DNA of 64,000 bases from Liolophura sinensis (lineage: Eukaryota > Mollusca > Polyplacophora > Chitonida > Chitonidae). The stretch is taken from positions 22,995,808 to 23,059,807 of the forward strand of contig NC_088301.1 in assembly GCF_032854445.1 (NCBI RefSeq), written 5' to 3'. The position numbers were made by a program, and so were the translations under genes. Shown here piece after piece: positions 35,801 through 43,829 of this stretch; position 1 is the stretch's first letter; each line of letters opens with the position of its first letter. The notes under the pieces are model-generated. The model had not been told where the DNA came from, did no database searches, and saw nothing but the letters and a program-made list of their open reading frames with translations.

Positions 35801-38555
35801 TTCTTTTATCGCACTTGAACTAGTTTATCAGTTAAACCAGTACGTTGTTAGAAGCTATAGCTCTTCCGTATTGGGGGCCTCCGTTGCCGTGGTCATTAGC
35901 GTACCAGTGCGCAGCAATGACCCAGGAACCTCTCACCAATGTCGTCGCTGTGAGTTCGCGTCCAGCTCATGCTGGCTTCCTCTTTGGCTGTACGTGGGAA
36001 GCTCTGCTAGCAACGTGGGGAAGTGCCCGGTTTCCTCCAACCATATTGCTGGCTGCCGTCGTATAAGTGAAATATTCTTGAGTAGGGCGTAAAACTCCAA
36101 TTAAATAAATAAATAATTTTTAGGTATTGTATAGATGGGCAATTTTTTTTTCAAAGTCGGAAAGTTATTTTTTTAATTGAAACAATATTTTATCCCTTAG
36201 GTCCATTCCACACTATCTTCACCTCCGTGCTCTGCCCGATTTCCTCCAACCATAATGTTGGCCGTAAACAATCTTCACATGGAGTGCATAATACCGTTAT
36301 TTGAAATAAGAGTTCAATGTATTTGGGTATTTTAAATCTATATGAAACAAATAATTATCATACAATGTTCACAGACCCAGGAAAAAGAAGATGTCGAAAC
36401 CGGAGTTTATTTCGTCATTCGGTTTCCTTTCGAGAAATTTACTCAATTCCAAGATGCTATAAAAGAAAAGAAGGTTCTTTTGAAGGAGTTGAAAGGGCGG
36501 CTTGTGGCAATGGCCCCACAGGTAAGTGTGCCATATTGGTAATTTTAGAAGGTGTGAAACCCTTTTATCTGTGTTCCTGCACTTAACAGAAACGTTGACC
36601 TCTCTGAAATCATATATATTTTCATTCGATCTACATTCCGTTAATTTTTTAAAAATTACATGTAGACTGTGATTATTAATTTATTTCCTTGTTCTTAACT
36701 ACCGATTTTAATAACTATTCACTTATACAAAGAATTTTAGGGTTTTGGATGAAGGAAGTATGATTTATAGCAGAGTAAGCCTCAACACTTCCACAGGCAG
36801 ATTCATCCGGCAAACCTGTAGCCATTAGTGAACCATGCGTCTATAGCTTTCAATCTGATCTATAGGTACCGTTGGGCTTGTGTTGTTTTGGTGCCGTCGA
36901 GATTTTCCACATTTTCAAGTCTATAAAACTATAAAATTGCTTTGTTATATATTCTAGGCCACAAATTATGGGAATTTTGATTTGCGTCAGCAGAGGGTAA
37001 AAGGCTGGTCTTTCCTGCCCAGAAGAAACTCTTCATTTTAGTAGAAAATGTCCGAGGGTAAATTATCTTCATTGAGATAAGAAAAGTCAGGTTTAATTAT
37101 GGGTGTGTAAGTATAGCATTTCATTAAAGAGACTATACCGGAAAGTTTTGACAAAAAGTAAAACATGGTCGAATTTTTTGTTATTATTTTAAAGAAGCCC
37201 AAATAATTACCTGCCATGAACTACCAGTATGTGCTCGCGCTCAAGAACTTTTACGAAAGTAGGATCAGTTTAACACTGTAAAATAGTACAGACACGAGTG
37301 TGATATTTTCTGAAGGCAGTGATTTGAGCTGTTCTTAATAAACAGAGAGAAATTGATTTGATTAATGAATATGGATTGGTTGTTTGTGTTTGTTTTTGTC
37401 AAAAATATCCGGTATGGCGTCTTTAAAGAAAAAAAAAAACAATTTTATCAATTCTTAAAGTCGTTCTATTCAGATCATGACGACCGAAGGAACCACGTGG
37501 CCCGTGGGCAAGACCTTAGCCATTGTAAGGTTTAAGGCTTCCGAGGAAGCCAAACAGTGGTTTGGGGAGATCGGGGAATTACCTAACACTGCCTGGCTGA
37601 GCGAATGTGACGTTCTTATCGTGAAGATGACAGAACGAAGCCACGATGGTGAGTTTCCCGCTAGTGTTCTTTCCATGCATGTTTCTTGTTCTATTGTCCT
37701 TTTGTCAGATACATGTACATATACATGTACATATCTGATCGTGGAGATAACAGAACAAAATCACGATGGGAAGTTATCTTCCCTTGCTATAGTGTTCTGT
37801 CCATGTATTTTCTTGTTTTGTTGTCTGTTTTGTCAGATACATATACTTGTAAGCCTATATCTGATCGTGGAGACAATACAATGAAGTCACAATGATGAGA
37901 TACACATGTATTTCCCATCTAGTCCCATTTAGTTTTAATATATATTTGTGACTGGAACATTTTTAACAAATTCATATCGTGCATAAAAAAGAGAAACGCA
38001 CAATTCAAATAACACTGCATAGACTTCTCCGTAAACAGACAATACGATCAGCACCTAACTCTTTAGAAATGGAGGTAATGAAATTTCTTTGACATTTCTC
38101 AATCTAATGCACCTATACACTGTGAATAGTAATTTTAATAGAATTTGCGACATATTTTAGTGGGCCGAGTGTTCAAACTTCTATTTTTATCCGAATGAGT
38201 CAAGTTTTGTTCTAGTGCTGGTGTTATGATCGTAGTGTAAAGCTTGGCATATGGCACCGAACGACTTTTTCGGCGTTTGCTGTACAGAAGTTATGCTACA
38301 CCAACCTGACGAAGGTTGTCAAATATGACACGGATTGAAGTCATTCACCAGTTTATGTTCTTGCACAGATGATGGTACATTTGTCCTGACGACTTCTACA
38401 ATATGTCTGAAGAAAGAATATGTTGGCTGGTGGAAGGAATTGCTCGAAGAAATAAAAGCAGTAAGGTATGGACTGACATATCAAAACAACAAAATGTTCA
38501 TGATTTAGTCAGTTAATTAAACTTATTAGTTCGTACGATTAGATAGATATACATG

Positions 38556-38613
<58 letters not shown>

Positions 38614-40055
38614 AGCTTAGTTTGTTTGGTTGGTTGGTTGGTTGGTTGGTTGGTTGAGGTAAAGTTAACAGTACCCGTTCCATGAATCTAGGTGCCAAAA
38701 CAGACAGTCGTATACCCAGCCTTCCACCAAAATGGACATCCGGGTCAATAATTGCTATGCCAATTTCCAAAACAGCGTTCGTCACAAACCACCAAAAAAC
38801 TAAGAAAGTATATGAAGTAAGAAGTTAGGACGGATTCATAAAAAGAGAAACTGTCAGGAGCTGTAAATCGTGACGGAAAGATGCGGTTGTAAGGAGTGTT
38901 CTAAGCAAATGAATTAAATCAGCGGCCAGTCGCGTACCATGCTGGCTTTAAAAGTCGTCGGGGTCTCCGTGTCCTCTCACCAATGCAATCGCTGTGGGTT
39001 CAAGCCTAGTTCATGCTGGTTTCCTCTCAGGTCTTCCAGGAACATGCGGATGGTTTCCTTTGGGCCCTAACCCGGTTTCTCGCACACAGTGCTGGCTGCT
39101 ATCGTATAAATGAAATATTATTGAATGTGGCGTAAAAAAACCAATCAAATAAATAAGTACGGTAAATATATAAATATAAGTTGTCGATAATGGAAATATG
39201 TATGAGCTTTACCATAAAGGCTGGCAGGTTTTGACACTCATATACATGTTGCAAGTTGCAAATTTCAAGTCTCCATATAACATGCCCATACGAACCCCCT
39301 ATCTAGTTCTTGGGAACAGTGTTACGTTTGCGCCCATTTGATACTTATTTCCTTTGTTCAGGTTGAAGCACGATGGCGTGGCTATTTTTGGTATTAGCGA
39401 CATGAAAAAAAAGTATGAAAGACTCCAGGGAGATTGGCTTACGGAAGGTGACTGGCTGAAAGATAAGAGGGTTTGTGGCTGTGTCCAGTTTCCCAACGCG
39501 CAGGCGTACTTTGCTTGCAAGGCAGAACTTGATAAAGGTACGTGTATATGTGCAACCCTTATATACGAACAAAATTTAATATGTTTCAATCTTTCGGAAT
39601 AAATCATTACATATTACAAAACTTAGTGTCATTTGAGGAAATGTCTCCAGAACTGTTTTCATTAAAGTCTTATCTGGGTGAAGAAATGTATTAAAAGAGA
39701 AGGAATGTTGTGACCCCTGGATTAAAAGCTCACATAGCTTTTTATAAAGGAGCCAACATTACGATTATTTCTTTGGACGATAATTTTTATACAATTGGTA
39801 TTGCATCACTCGTAAACCTGAGTCCCGTCATATAAATACAGCACTGACGTGATATACCGATCAAATAAACACATAAATCAAATAAATAAATTTCTTTTGT
39901 TTTCAGGGAAACATGCGGACAAAAAGAAACAATTGATACAAACTGAACAGGCGCTTCTATTTGAGACAGTAGATTTGTGTTGGCTGAAGGACGACGACAC
40001 AGAAGACATGGCTGGTAAAGATGATGAACATGCAGGTGAGAATAGAGTCGAGTAA
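23234..40055 (+). CDS. Alpha-arrestin fused to a duplicated DUF1330-like module (883 codons)
   Basis: Seventeen exons: 23234-23507, 24811-25028, 26422-26551, 26977-27116, 27849-27953, 28977-29073, 29680-29870, 30129-30272, 31220-31394, 32157-32268, 33861-34012, 34866-35035, 36375-36521, 37474-37648, 38369-38465, 39362-39537, 39907-40055. Every junction is GT-AG and every phase matches, giving one uninterrupted frame of 883 codons plus TAA. The first seven exons form both arrestin domains; the last ten are two copies of a five-exon module. Alpha-arrestins are cytosolic adaptors linking membrane proteins to ubiquitin ligases and endosomes; the function of the module is unknown. No start codon or promoter is evident before the module, which favours one gene. 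The alternative is two genes, with the arrestin ending at 29945. Fusion itself is inference. Confidence 0.65.
23575..23745 (-). mobile_element. SINE family A, inverted partner 1
   Basis: Tail-first on plus (ATTTATTTCATTGGTG), with the body to the AACGGCCGGAG-like region. It lies in intron 1 of the arrestin gene, 55 bases from an opposite copy. Confidence 0.88.
23800..23955 (+). mobile_element. SINE family A, inverted partner 2
   Basis: Body and tail (CCGTCGTATAAGTGAAATTT, GGCGTAAAACACCAATG). It faces the copy at 23575-23745, so transcripts could fold into a hairpin of about 150 bp. Confidence 0.88.
24140..24335 (+). mobile_element. SINE family A copy
   Basis: The second half of the head (TGTGAGTTAAAATCCAGCTC), body and A-rich tail are present. 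It lies in intron 1 of the arrestin gene. Confidence 0.87.
25750..25990 (-). mobile_element. SINE family A, nearly full length
   Basis: Tail, body and tRNA head (minus strand) are present, with a deletion in the body near the ACCTGC region. It lies in arrestin intron 2. Confidence 0.88.
27470..27890 (+). repeat. 56-bp array of an acceptor plus exon start
   Basis: Six upstream copies precede the real junction at 27848/27849. Acceptor-like ends sit at about 27512, 27568, 27624, 27680, 27736 and 27792, each reading TTTGATRATTTTCAG or TTTGATAATTTTTAG and then GGAGTCACTATGAA or GGATTCACCACAAA. The unit takes in the last 20 or so bases of the intron and the first 30 or so of exon 5 of the arrestin gene. 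Confidence 0.93.
28530..28640 (+). mobile_element. SINE family B fragment
   Basis: Shares GTCAGGTACCTG and the TTTTCTCCAACC region with the other family B copies; diverged. Confidence 0.45.
29420..29545 (+). mobile_element. SINE family A, 3' half
   Basis: Body and end (CTGCGGATGGTCTATACGG, CCGTCGCGCAAGTGAAATAT). It ends about 135 bases before the arrestin exon at 29680. Confidence 0.83.
29974..29979 (+). terminator. Possible intronic poly(A) signal giving an arrestin-only product
   Basis: AATAAA stands 29 bases after an in-frame TAG (29943-29945), reached if the donor at 29871 is not spliced. That would add 24 codons (VSNTKKYSIEGENW and onward) to the arrestin and end the protein without the module. 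Confidence 0.4.
30129..35035 (+). CDS. DUF1330-like module, copy 1 (five exons)
   Basis: Exons 30129-30272, 31220-31394, 32157-32268, 33861-34012 and 34866-35035; phases 0-0, 0-1, 1-2, 2-1, 1-0; 251 codons. Exons 1 and 2 read like one ferredoxin-like beta-alpha-beta unit: LEDLGATVIGV, then EGYPWNEGQGLALIVFPTKD and KAKDWVSTTPEV, which resembles the DUF1330 pattern of Glu-Gly-Trp, a strand, Phe-Pro, then Ala-x-x-Trp. Exons 3 to 5 look like a second, more diverged unit (GGALLISAG, IFNFSVWPKEEYKEAMDFW). No catalytic motif, signal peptide or membrane segment is seen. The family name is from memory; the internal homology to copy 2 is direct. Confidence 0.7.
30722..30985 (-). mobile_element. SINE family A with internal filler
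   Basis: Two partial copies of the same tail region (AAGAATATTTCACTTATACG) flank about 60 bases (30811-30868) containing ACATTTGACCTATC repeats. The filler is also found at 31975-32050, so this is a nested insertion or local duplication. Confidence 0.75.
32335..32450 (+). repeat. Intron segment shared with the second module copy
   Basis: AATGGACGTTCCGGGTCAGT and flanking bases match 38705-38820 (AATGGACATCCGGGTCAATA). Both lie in the intron after exon 3 of their module, and both donors read AAG|GTATGG. Confidence 0.7.
32457..32674 (-). mobile_element. SINE family A, near full length
   Basis: Head GGCCTCCGTGGCCGAGG on minus, body and part of the tail. It lies in the intron after exon 3 of module copy 1. 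Confidence 0.9.
33497..33619 (+). other. Orphan exon-like segment of 41 codons, phase-incompatible
   Basis: Acceptor TTTTCGTAG and donor GAG|GTAACT bound 123 nt that are open in one frame (KEYSVMTHYQTGIVHPDVV). Joined to the phase-2 exons on either side it is read in another frame and meets TGA within six codons. The gene model is perfect without it, and module copy 2 has no equivalent. Either chance or a premature-stop cassette. Confidence 0.45.
34452..34690 (+). mobile_element. Two partial SINE family A copies
   Basis: 34452-34588 is the body and tail with AAATAAATAAATAAAATAAA; 34600-34690 is the head of another copy (GGGGCCTTCGTGCCAGCG, GTTCAAGTGC). Same orientation, so the second inserted at or near the tail of the first. 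Confidence 0.85.
35872..36116 (+). mobile_element. SINE family A, full length
   Basis: Head GGGGCCTCCGTTGCCGTGG, B-box-like GAGTTCGCGTCC, body with CCAACCATATTGCTGGC, tail ACTCCAATTAAATAAATAA. It lies in the intron between the two modules. Confidence 0.92.
36375..40055 (+). CDS. DUF1330-like module, copy 2 (five exons, carries the stop)
   Basis: Exons 36375-36521, 37474-37648, 38369-38465, 39362-39537, 39907-40055; entry phases 0, 0, 1, 2, 1, as in copy 1; 247 codons and TAA. Exon 2 is 175 nt in both copies. It aligns exon by exon: VYFVIRFPFEKF with CCCLVIRFLGDQ; EGTTWPVGKTLAIVRFKASE with EGYPWNEGQGLALIVFPTKD; AKQWFGE with AKDWVST; LFETVDLCWLKDDDTEDMA with TLETMNMRWWSEESVGDIS. Exon 4 is longer and gives LQGDWLTEGDW and VCGCVQFPNAQAYFACKAEL, another EG-W, F-P, A-x-x-x pattern. 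The acidic C-terminus ends GKDDEHAGENRVE. A donor-like CAG|GTGAGA at 40036 could extend the gene by splicing, but no further exon is seen. Confidence 0.7.
37612..37925 (+). repeat. About 120-bp repeat of an exon end plus donor, 2.5 copies
   Basis: The end of the exon at 37474-37648 (ATCGTGAAGATGACAGAACG, GCCACGATG|GTGAGT) and the next 80 bases are repeated from about 37730 (GATCGTGGAGATAACAGAAC) and 37855 (GATCGTGGAGACAATACAAT). The donor has decayed to GGGAAG and then ATGAGA in copies 2 and 3. Confidence 0.9.
38556..38657 (+). repeat. (TTAG)n then (GGTT)n microsatellite
   Basis: Pure AGTT repeats followed by GGTT repeats, in the intron after exon 3 of module copy 2. Confidence 0.95.
38935..39165 (+). 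mobile_element. SINE family A, diverged
   Basis: Disordered head (GTCGGGGTCTCCGTG), B-box-like GTTCAAGCC, body and CCAATCAAATAAATAAGTA tail. Confidence 0.82.
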
Positions 40056-40067
40056 TGCAAGCATGTC

Positions 40068-40500
40068 AGTTACCGTCAACATCAACACCACGAAACATAG
40101 CGGCAATAATGGGACAGTCAGCCGTGTATCAGAGAGCAGTCACCGTCAACAGCAAAGCACAGCTGGACACGGCAACAGCAATGTGACAGTCATCCGTGTA
40201 TCAGAGAGCAGTCACCGTCAACAGCAAAGCACAGCTGGACACGGCAACAGCAATGTGACAGTCATCCGTGTATCAGAGAGCACTTACCGTCAACATCAAC
40301 ACAGCCAGACACAGCAACAGCAATGTGACAGTTAGCCGTGTATCAAAGAGTAGTCACCGTGAACATCAAAACACAGCCAGAACACAGCAGCAGTAATGTA
40401 TCAGTGAGCAGTTACCGTCAACATTAGCACAGCGTGGAACAGCGGCAGGAATGTGACTGCCAGCTATGTATCAGTGAGTAGCCGCCGTCAACAGCAACCC
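40068..40500 (+). repeat. 72-bp minisatellite starting 12 bases after the stop codon
   Basis: About six units with GTCACCGTCAACAGCAAAGC, ACAGCTGGACACGGCAACAG and GTGACAGTCATCCGTGTATC. Two central copies are nearly identical. The unit is a multiple of three, so one frame (40021-40335) repeats a 24-residue unit, but this is not the frame of the gene; it probably lies in the 3'UTR. Confidence 0.88.
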
Positions 40501-40504
40501 AGAG

Positions 40505-41374
40505 AGATACGTACAGCAGTGTTATGCTGAGTTCTTTTTTGTAAAGTTTGATACCCAGTTTGATGTGATCGTTTTAGTTATTGCTGGCATTATTCTGTGT
40601 TGAGCGATTACTGATTATGATTATAAACTGATCATGTTTTTCGAGATATGTTTCAGTTGCGTAATATATTCATTTCAGTATGTCTTAAGAATATTATGTG
40701 TAGTTGTTGTATTTGTCGATTGATGATGTAGATCTGTAAGCAGTTGTAGGATGCTTACAGCCCGGCGACTTTCCATGAAAGTTGTTTATGGCCTTGTTTA
40801 TAAAGTGTACCTCCCTATCTGTTGAAGTCCATGGAATTCTCATTTCCTCTACTTTTCCGCACTGGACTTGCAGTTTAACGTCCAACCCATTCGCAGATTT
40901 CACATGTAGAAGAGCAACCTTACCTTATCTAATCTTTCGCGCCATTTTGTTTACGATGGGAAACGCATCTCCATATGTTCCTTCTGGGGAATTCCGGGTT
41001 GAAAATTGGTTTCTAGAATTACTAAGCACGACAAACAAAAATTGTCTAGCCGTTTAGGTCTATTTCTACTCCTCTTCCTTAACGTCTGGGTTTATATCAC
41101 CGAGGAAACAAGTACAGTACCTGAATCTACAAATGCTAGGCAGGACGATTCGAACCTGCGAAGTCATTGATCAACAGTTGTTTGTAGCAAAGTCAGTGGC
41201 AAGTCTATTCGAAGATAAGCCTAATCGGACGACCCTGTAGACCTTACCGGTCTCAATACCGACATAAGTTGTACAATGCATGCTGTCTCACTAAAGCGGT
41301 ATGTCAAAGACATCCCATCTAAAGTCACGTCATATACCGACACAATAGGTCGATTAGTACTTGACCCGTCCTAT
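40505..41374. other. Gene-free stretch downstream of the arrestin-fusion gene
   Basis: No exon or known repeat seen. A short segment near 41045-41080 (GCCGTTTAGGTCTATTT) resembles 28434-28460, suggesting an unnamed dispersed repeat. Confidence 0.4.
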
Positions 41375-41500
41375 TTTGCCGAGAAACAAGACAGTGAAGT
41401 TTAGGGAAGACCAGCGATTCTTCTGTCTCGGCATATGATCGAACCACAGGCTTTCCGCGCTTGCGAGACAGACGCTCTACCACTTGGCCATAGACATGAG
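41375..41500 (-). mobile_element. tRNA-headed SINE fragment
   Basis: On minus: CTATGGCCAAGTGGTAGAGC (A-box region) and GTGGTTCGATC (B-box region) 30-45 bases later, without a cloverleaf acceptor stem. Read as a SINE head, not a tRNA gene. Confidence 0.6.
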
Positions 41501-41750
41501 GTCTCTTGTTTCAAACCAAAGCAATTCTGCTGAAAGTTTCTGTCACATCTGAAAGCGTAGTGGATTTTCGTAATGGTTACCTTTTAATGTCAAGTTTGTG
41601 AACAATTTGCAAAAATCAACATAACACATTTTTCATTTTCATATTTTTCAAAATTCATCATATATTCATAGCACAATGAAAGCAGTTGTAAGTAATTTCT
41701 ATCACATTTATATCATTTATATAAACCGACGCTTAAGGAGAGGCCAACTA

Positions 41751-43281
41751 TACTCTCCCAAAAAAGAAACGCAACATCCGATTCGTTTTATCCAAATATG
41801 AATTTTTCAACATCATCTTAAATACAAAAATAAGCATCACATCACACTGAAATTTTCCACACTGGTTGTTCAGACTTTTAAGTTAATTACAATGTCAAAA
41901 TTTATCACATTAAAGTCCATAGCACTCAGATGACGTCACTGCAAAGTCAATATCTGCTATGCCCACCATTAACCTGTAACACAGCGCGAATCCGTCTCGG
42001 CATAGACATGATCAATCGGCGAATACGGTTTTGCGGAATTCTTCTCCATTCTTGGTCAAGAGCCTGCAGCACTTCTTGCTGAGTTTGGGGCGCTGGATGA
42101 CGACTGCGCAAGCGTTTTCCCGTCATCCGACAAATGTTCTATTGGGTTCAAATCTGGTGATTTGGACGGCCAGGGCAGCACTGTTACGTTTTGGTTCCCC
42201 AGAAAGTCAACCGTAGCACGAGCTGTATGCGGCCGACCGTTGTCGTGCTGAAAAACTTCCCTACGAAGGTCCATTATGGGCAGCATGTGTGGCGTCAAAA
42301 CCTCATCTTTGTATCGAGCGGCGTTAAGGTTGCCTGGGATGTGCACCAGTTGAGATTTTCGGGCGTATGATATGGCACCCCACACCATCACACTTCCTCC
42401 ACCGAAATTGTCGACTTCAAGGACGCAGTTCCTTGCAAACCTCTCATTTCGGCGTCTGTAGACGCGTGTACGGCCATCTCTTTTCTCCAGCATGAATCTG
42501 GATTCATCGCTGAACCAGGCTCGCCTCCAATTTCGCAGATTCCAGTCCCTTAATCTGTTGCACCATCGTACCCTTGCGCGTCGATGCTGTTGTCTCAGTA
42601 CTACGCCAAAGTAAGGACGTCTGGGACGTAAGCCGTTTTCACGGAGATGGTTCCTGACTGTCTGTGCCGATATTCGTCGGAGACCTGGGACATTTGATGC
42701 TGTTTCTGTTGCTGTTACGGTTCGGTTTCTGAGATGAAGTAACCGGATGTAACGGTCTTGGGCTGCTGTTGTGACCCTAGGTCGGCCATAACGTTGACGG
42801 TCAGCTGTTGAACCGGATTGCTGGTACCGTTGCCAGAGCCGGGAAATCGTGCTCCGGTGAACATGATAAAGTCTAGCGACTGCATTCTGTGATTCACCGG
42901 TGAGGAGTGGACCAATGACGATGTTCCGGGTAGCGGTGTCTAGTCTTGGCATATCTTGGCAGGTTGGAGAAGCAACTTAGTGACTGAATTCAACGGAACG
43001 GTTATGTGTCTTTTATACCCATTAAATCCGCTTAAAAATACGGCATAATTCGCAGGTGCAACTGTCCTAAGTTTTTCTCTACGAATCCCTCGCGCAGCGT
43101 TACACAAAGGCCGACCCTTAAGTCACGTGTGACCAACAGACACTATCTGGTGTTTAAATTCAATTATCGTACATTTACACTATAATATGATCATGTTGTC
43201 ATGTCTCAATCACGCCAATTTTTTGAAGAATTTATGATTGATCTTTTGGGGGGGATGTTGCGTTTCTTTTTTGGGAGAGTA
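41751..43281 (-). mobile_element. Tc1-like DNA transposon with perfect ends
   Basis: A 29-bp perfect terminal inverted repeat beginning TACTCTCCCAAAAAAGAAAC at 41751 and reversed at 43253-43281, flanked by TA on both sides (41749-41750, 43282-43283). Total 1,531 bp with a single transposase gene. Intact ends suggest a fairly young copy. Confidence 0.96.
42056..42952 (-). CDS. Tc1-like transposase (DD34E), C-terminus frameshifted
   Basis: 298 codons of a family usually near 340. N-terminal helix-turn-helix (residues 1-90: TGESQNAVARLYHVHRSTIS) and an RPRV linker. The catalytic triad is present: Asp in WFSDESRF, Asp in FQHDNGRPHTA, and Glu in SPDLNPIEHL, with 34 residues between the last two. 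Just after IEHL the frame shifts (the usual W is S here); the normal C-terminus continues in another frame to about 41960 (SRHPAPQTQQEVLQALDQEW, then RIPQNRIRRLI). The protein is probably inactive, though triad and element ends are whole. Confidence 0.95.
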   Translation of the reverse strand: MPRLDTATRNIVIGPLLTGESQNAVARLYHVHRSTISRLWQRYQQSGSTADRQRYGRPRVTTAAQDRYIRLLHLRNRTVTATETASNVPGLRRISAQTVRNHLRENGLRPRRPYFGVVLRQQHRRARVRWCNRLRDWNLRNWRRAWFSDESRFMLEKRDGRTRVYRRRNERFARNCVLEVDNFGGGSVMVWGAISYARKSQLVHIPGNLNAARYKDEVLTPHMLPIMDLRREVFQHDNGRPHTARATVDFLGNQNVTVLPWPSKSPDLNPIEHLSDDGKTLAQSSSSAPNSARSAAGS

Positions 43282-43829
43282 TATTTAGCTGAACGTGTTT
43301 CGACTGACCTCATACTGTTCGTAGGCCAATATGTTAAAGTCACAGGTGTCTGTCAACATTATAGGCTTATATATACGTTTCTTCTGAAGAAGGAAATCAC
43401 ATTTTATGTGGTCACACATACTTTTCCAGTGCCGTTTTCAACTCCCCTTCGACTCTTGCCACCGTGTCTGTTACATTAAAAGTCAATAATAGAATAACAA
43501 TATAATATTCACCGGATGACATATTAAGTAGACAATTTCTGGGCAATCACAAATTGGAATCAATAGCCTGCTTGGTGAAAACACGCAGGGGGGACACGTA
43601 GCTTATAAAATGTAATGTGACACTAAATTACATATGGTACACATTTCCTAAAATATGGCATCTTTAATATTACAATAAATGAAACTACACGTGCAATACA
43701 TTGTCACAGCACAAAATACTGTCACATAATACAAATTGTGTTCAGTTGGATCGTATAATAAAACATTTATTTTGTCTGATTAGGGGAATATTTATAACAG
43801 TTAACTGGTAAGGCAAGTTTAAAATAATA

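Noticed and set aside
38556-38657. (TTAG)n as an interstitial telomere
   Set aside because: The usual lophotrochozoan telomere repeat is TTAGGG; this is a plain microsatellite that turns into (GGTT)n.
41440-41500. tRNA-like sequence on minus
   Set aside because: Spacing between boxes and missing stems argue for a SINE fragment rather than a tRNA gene.
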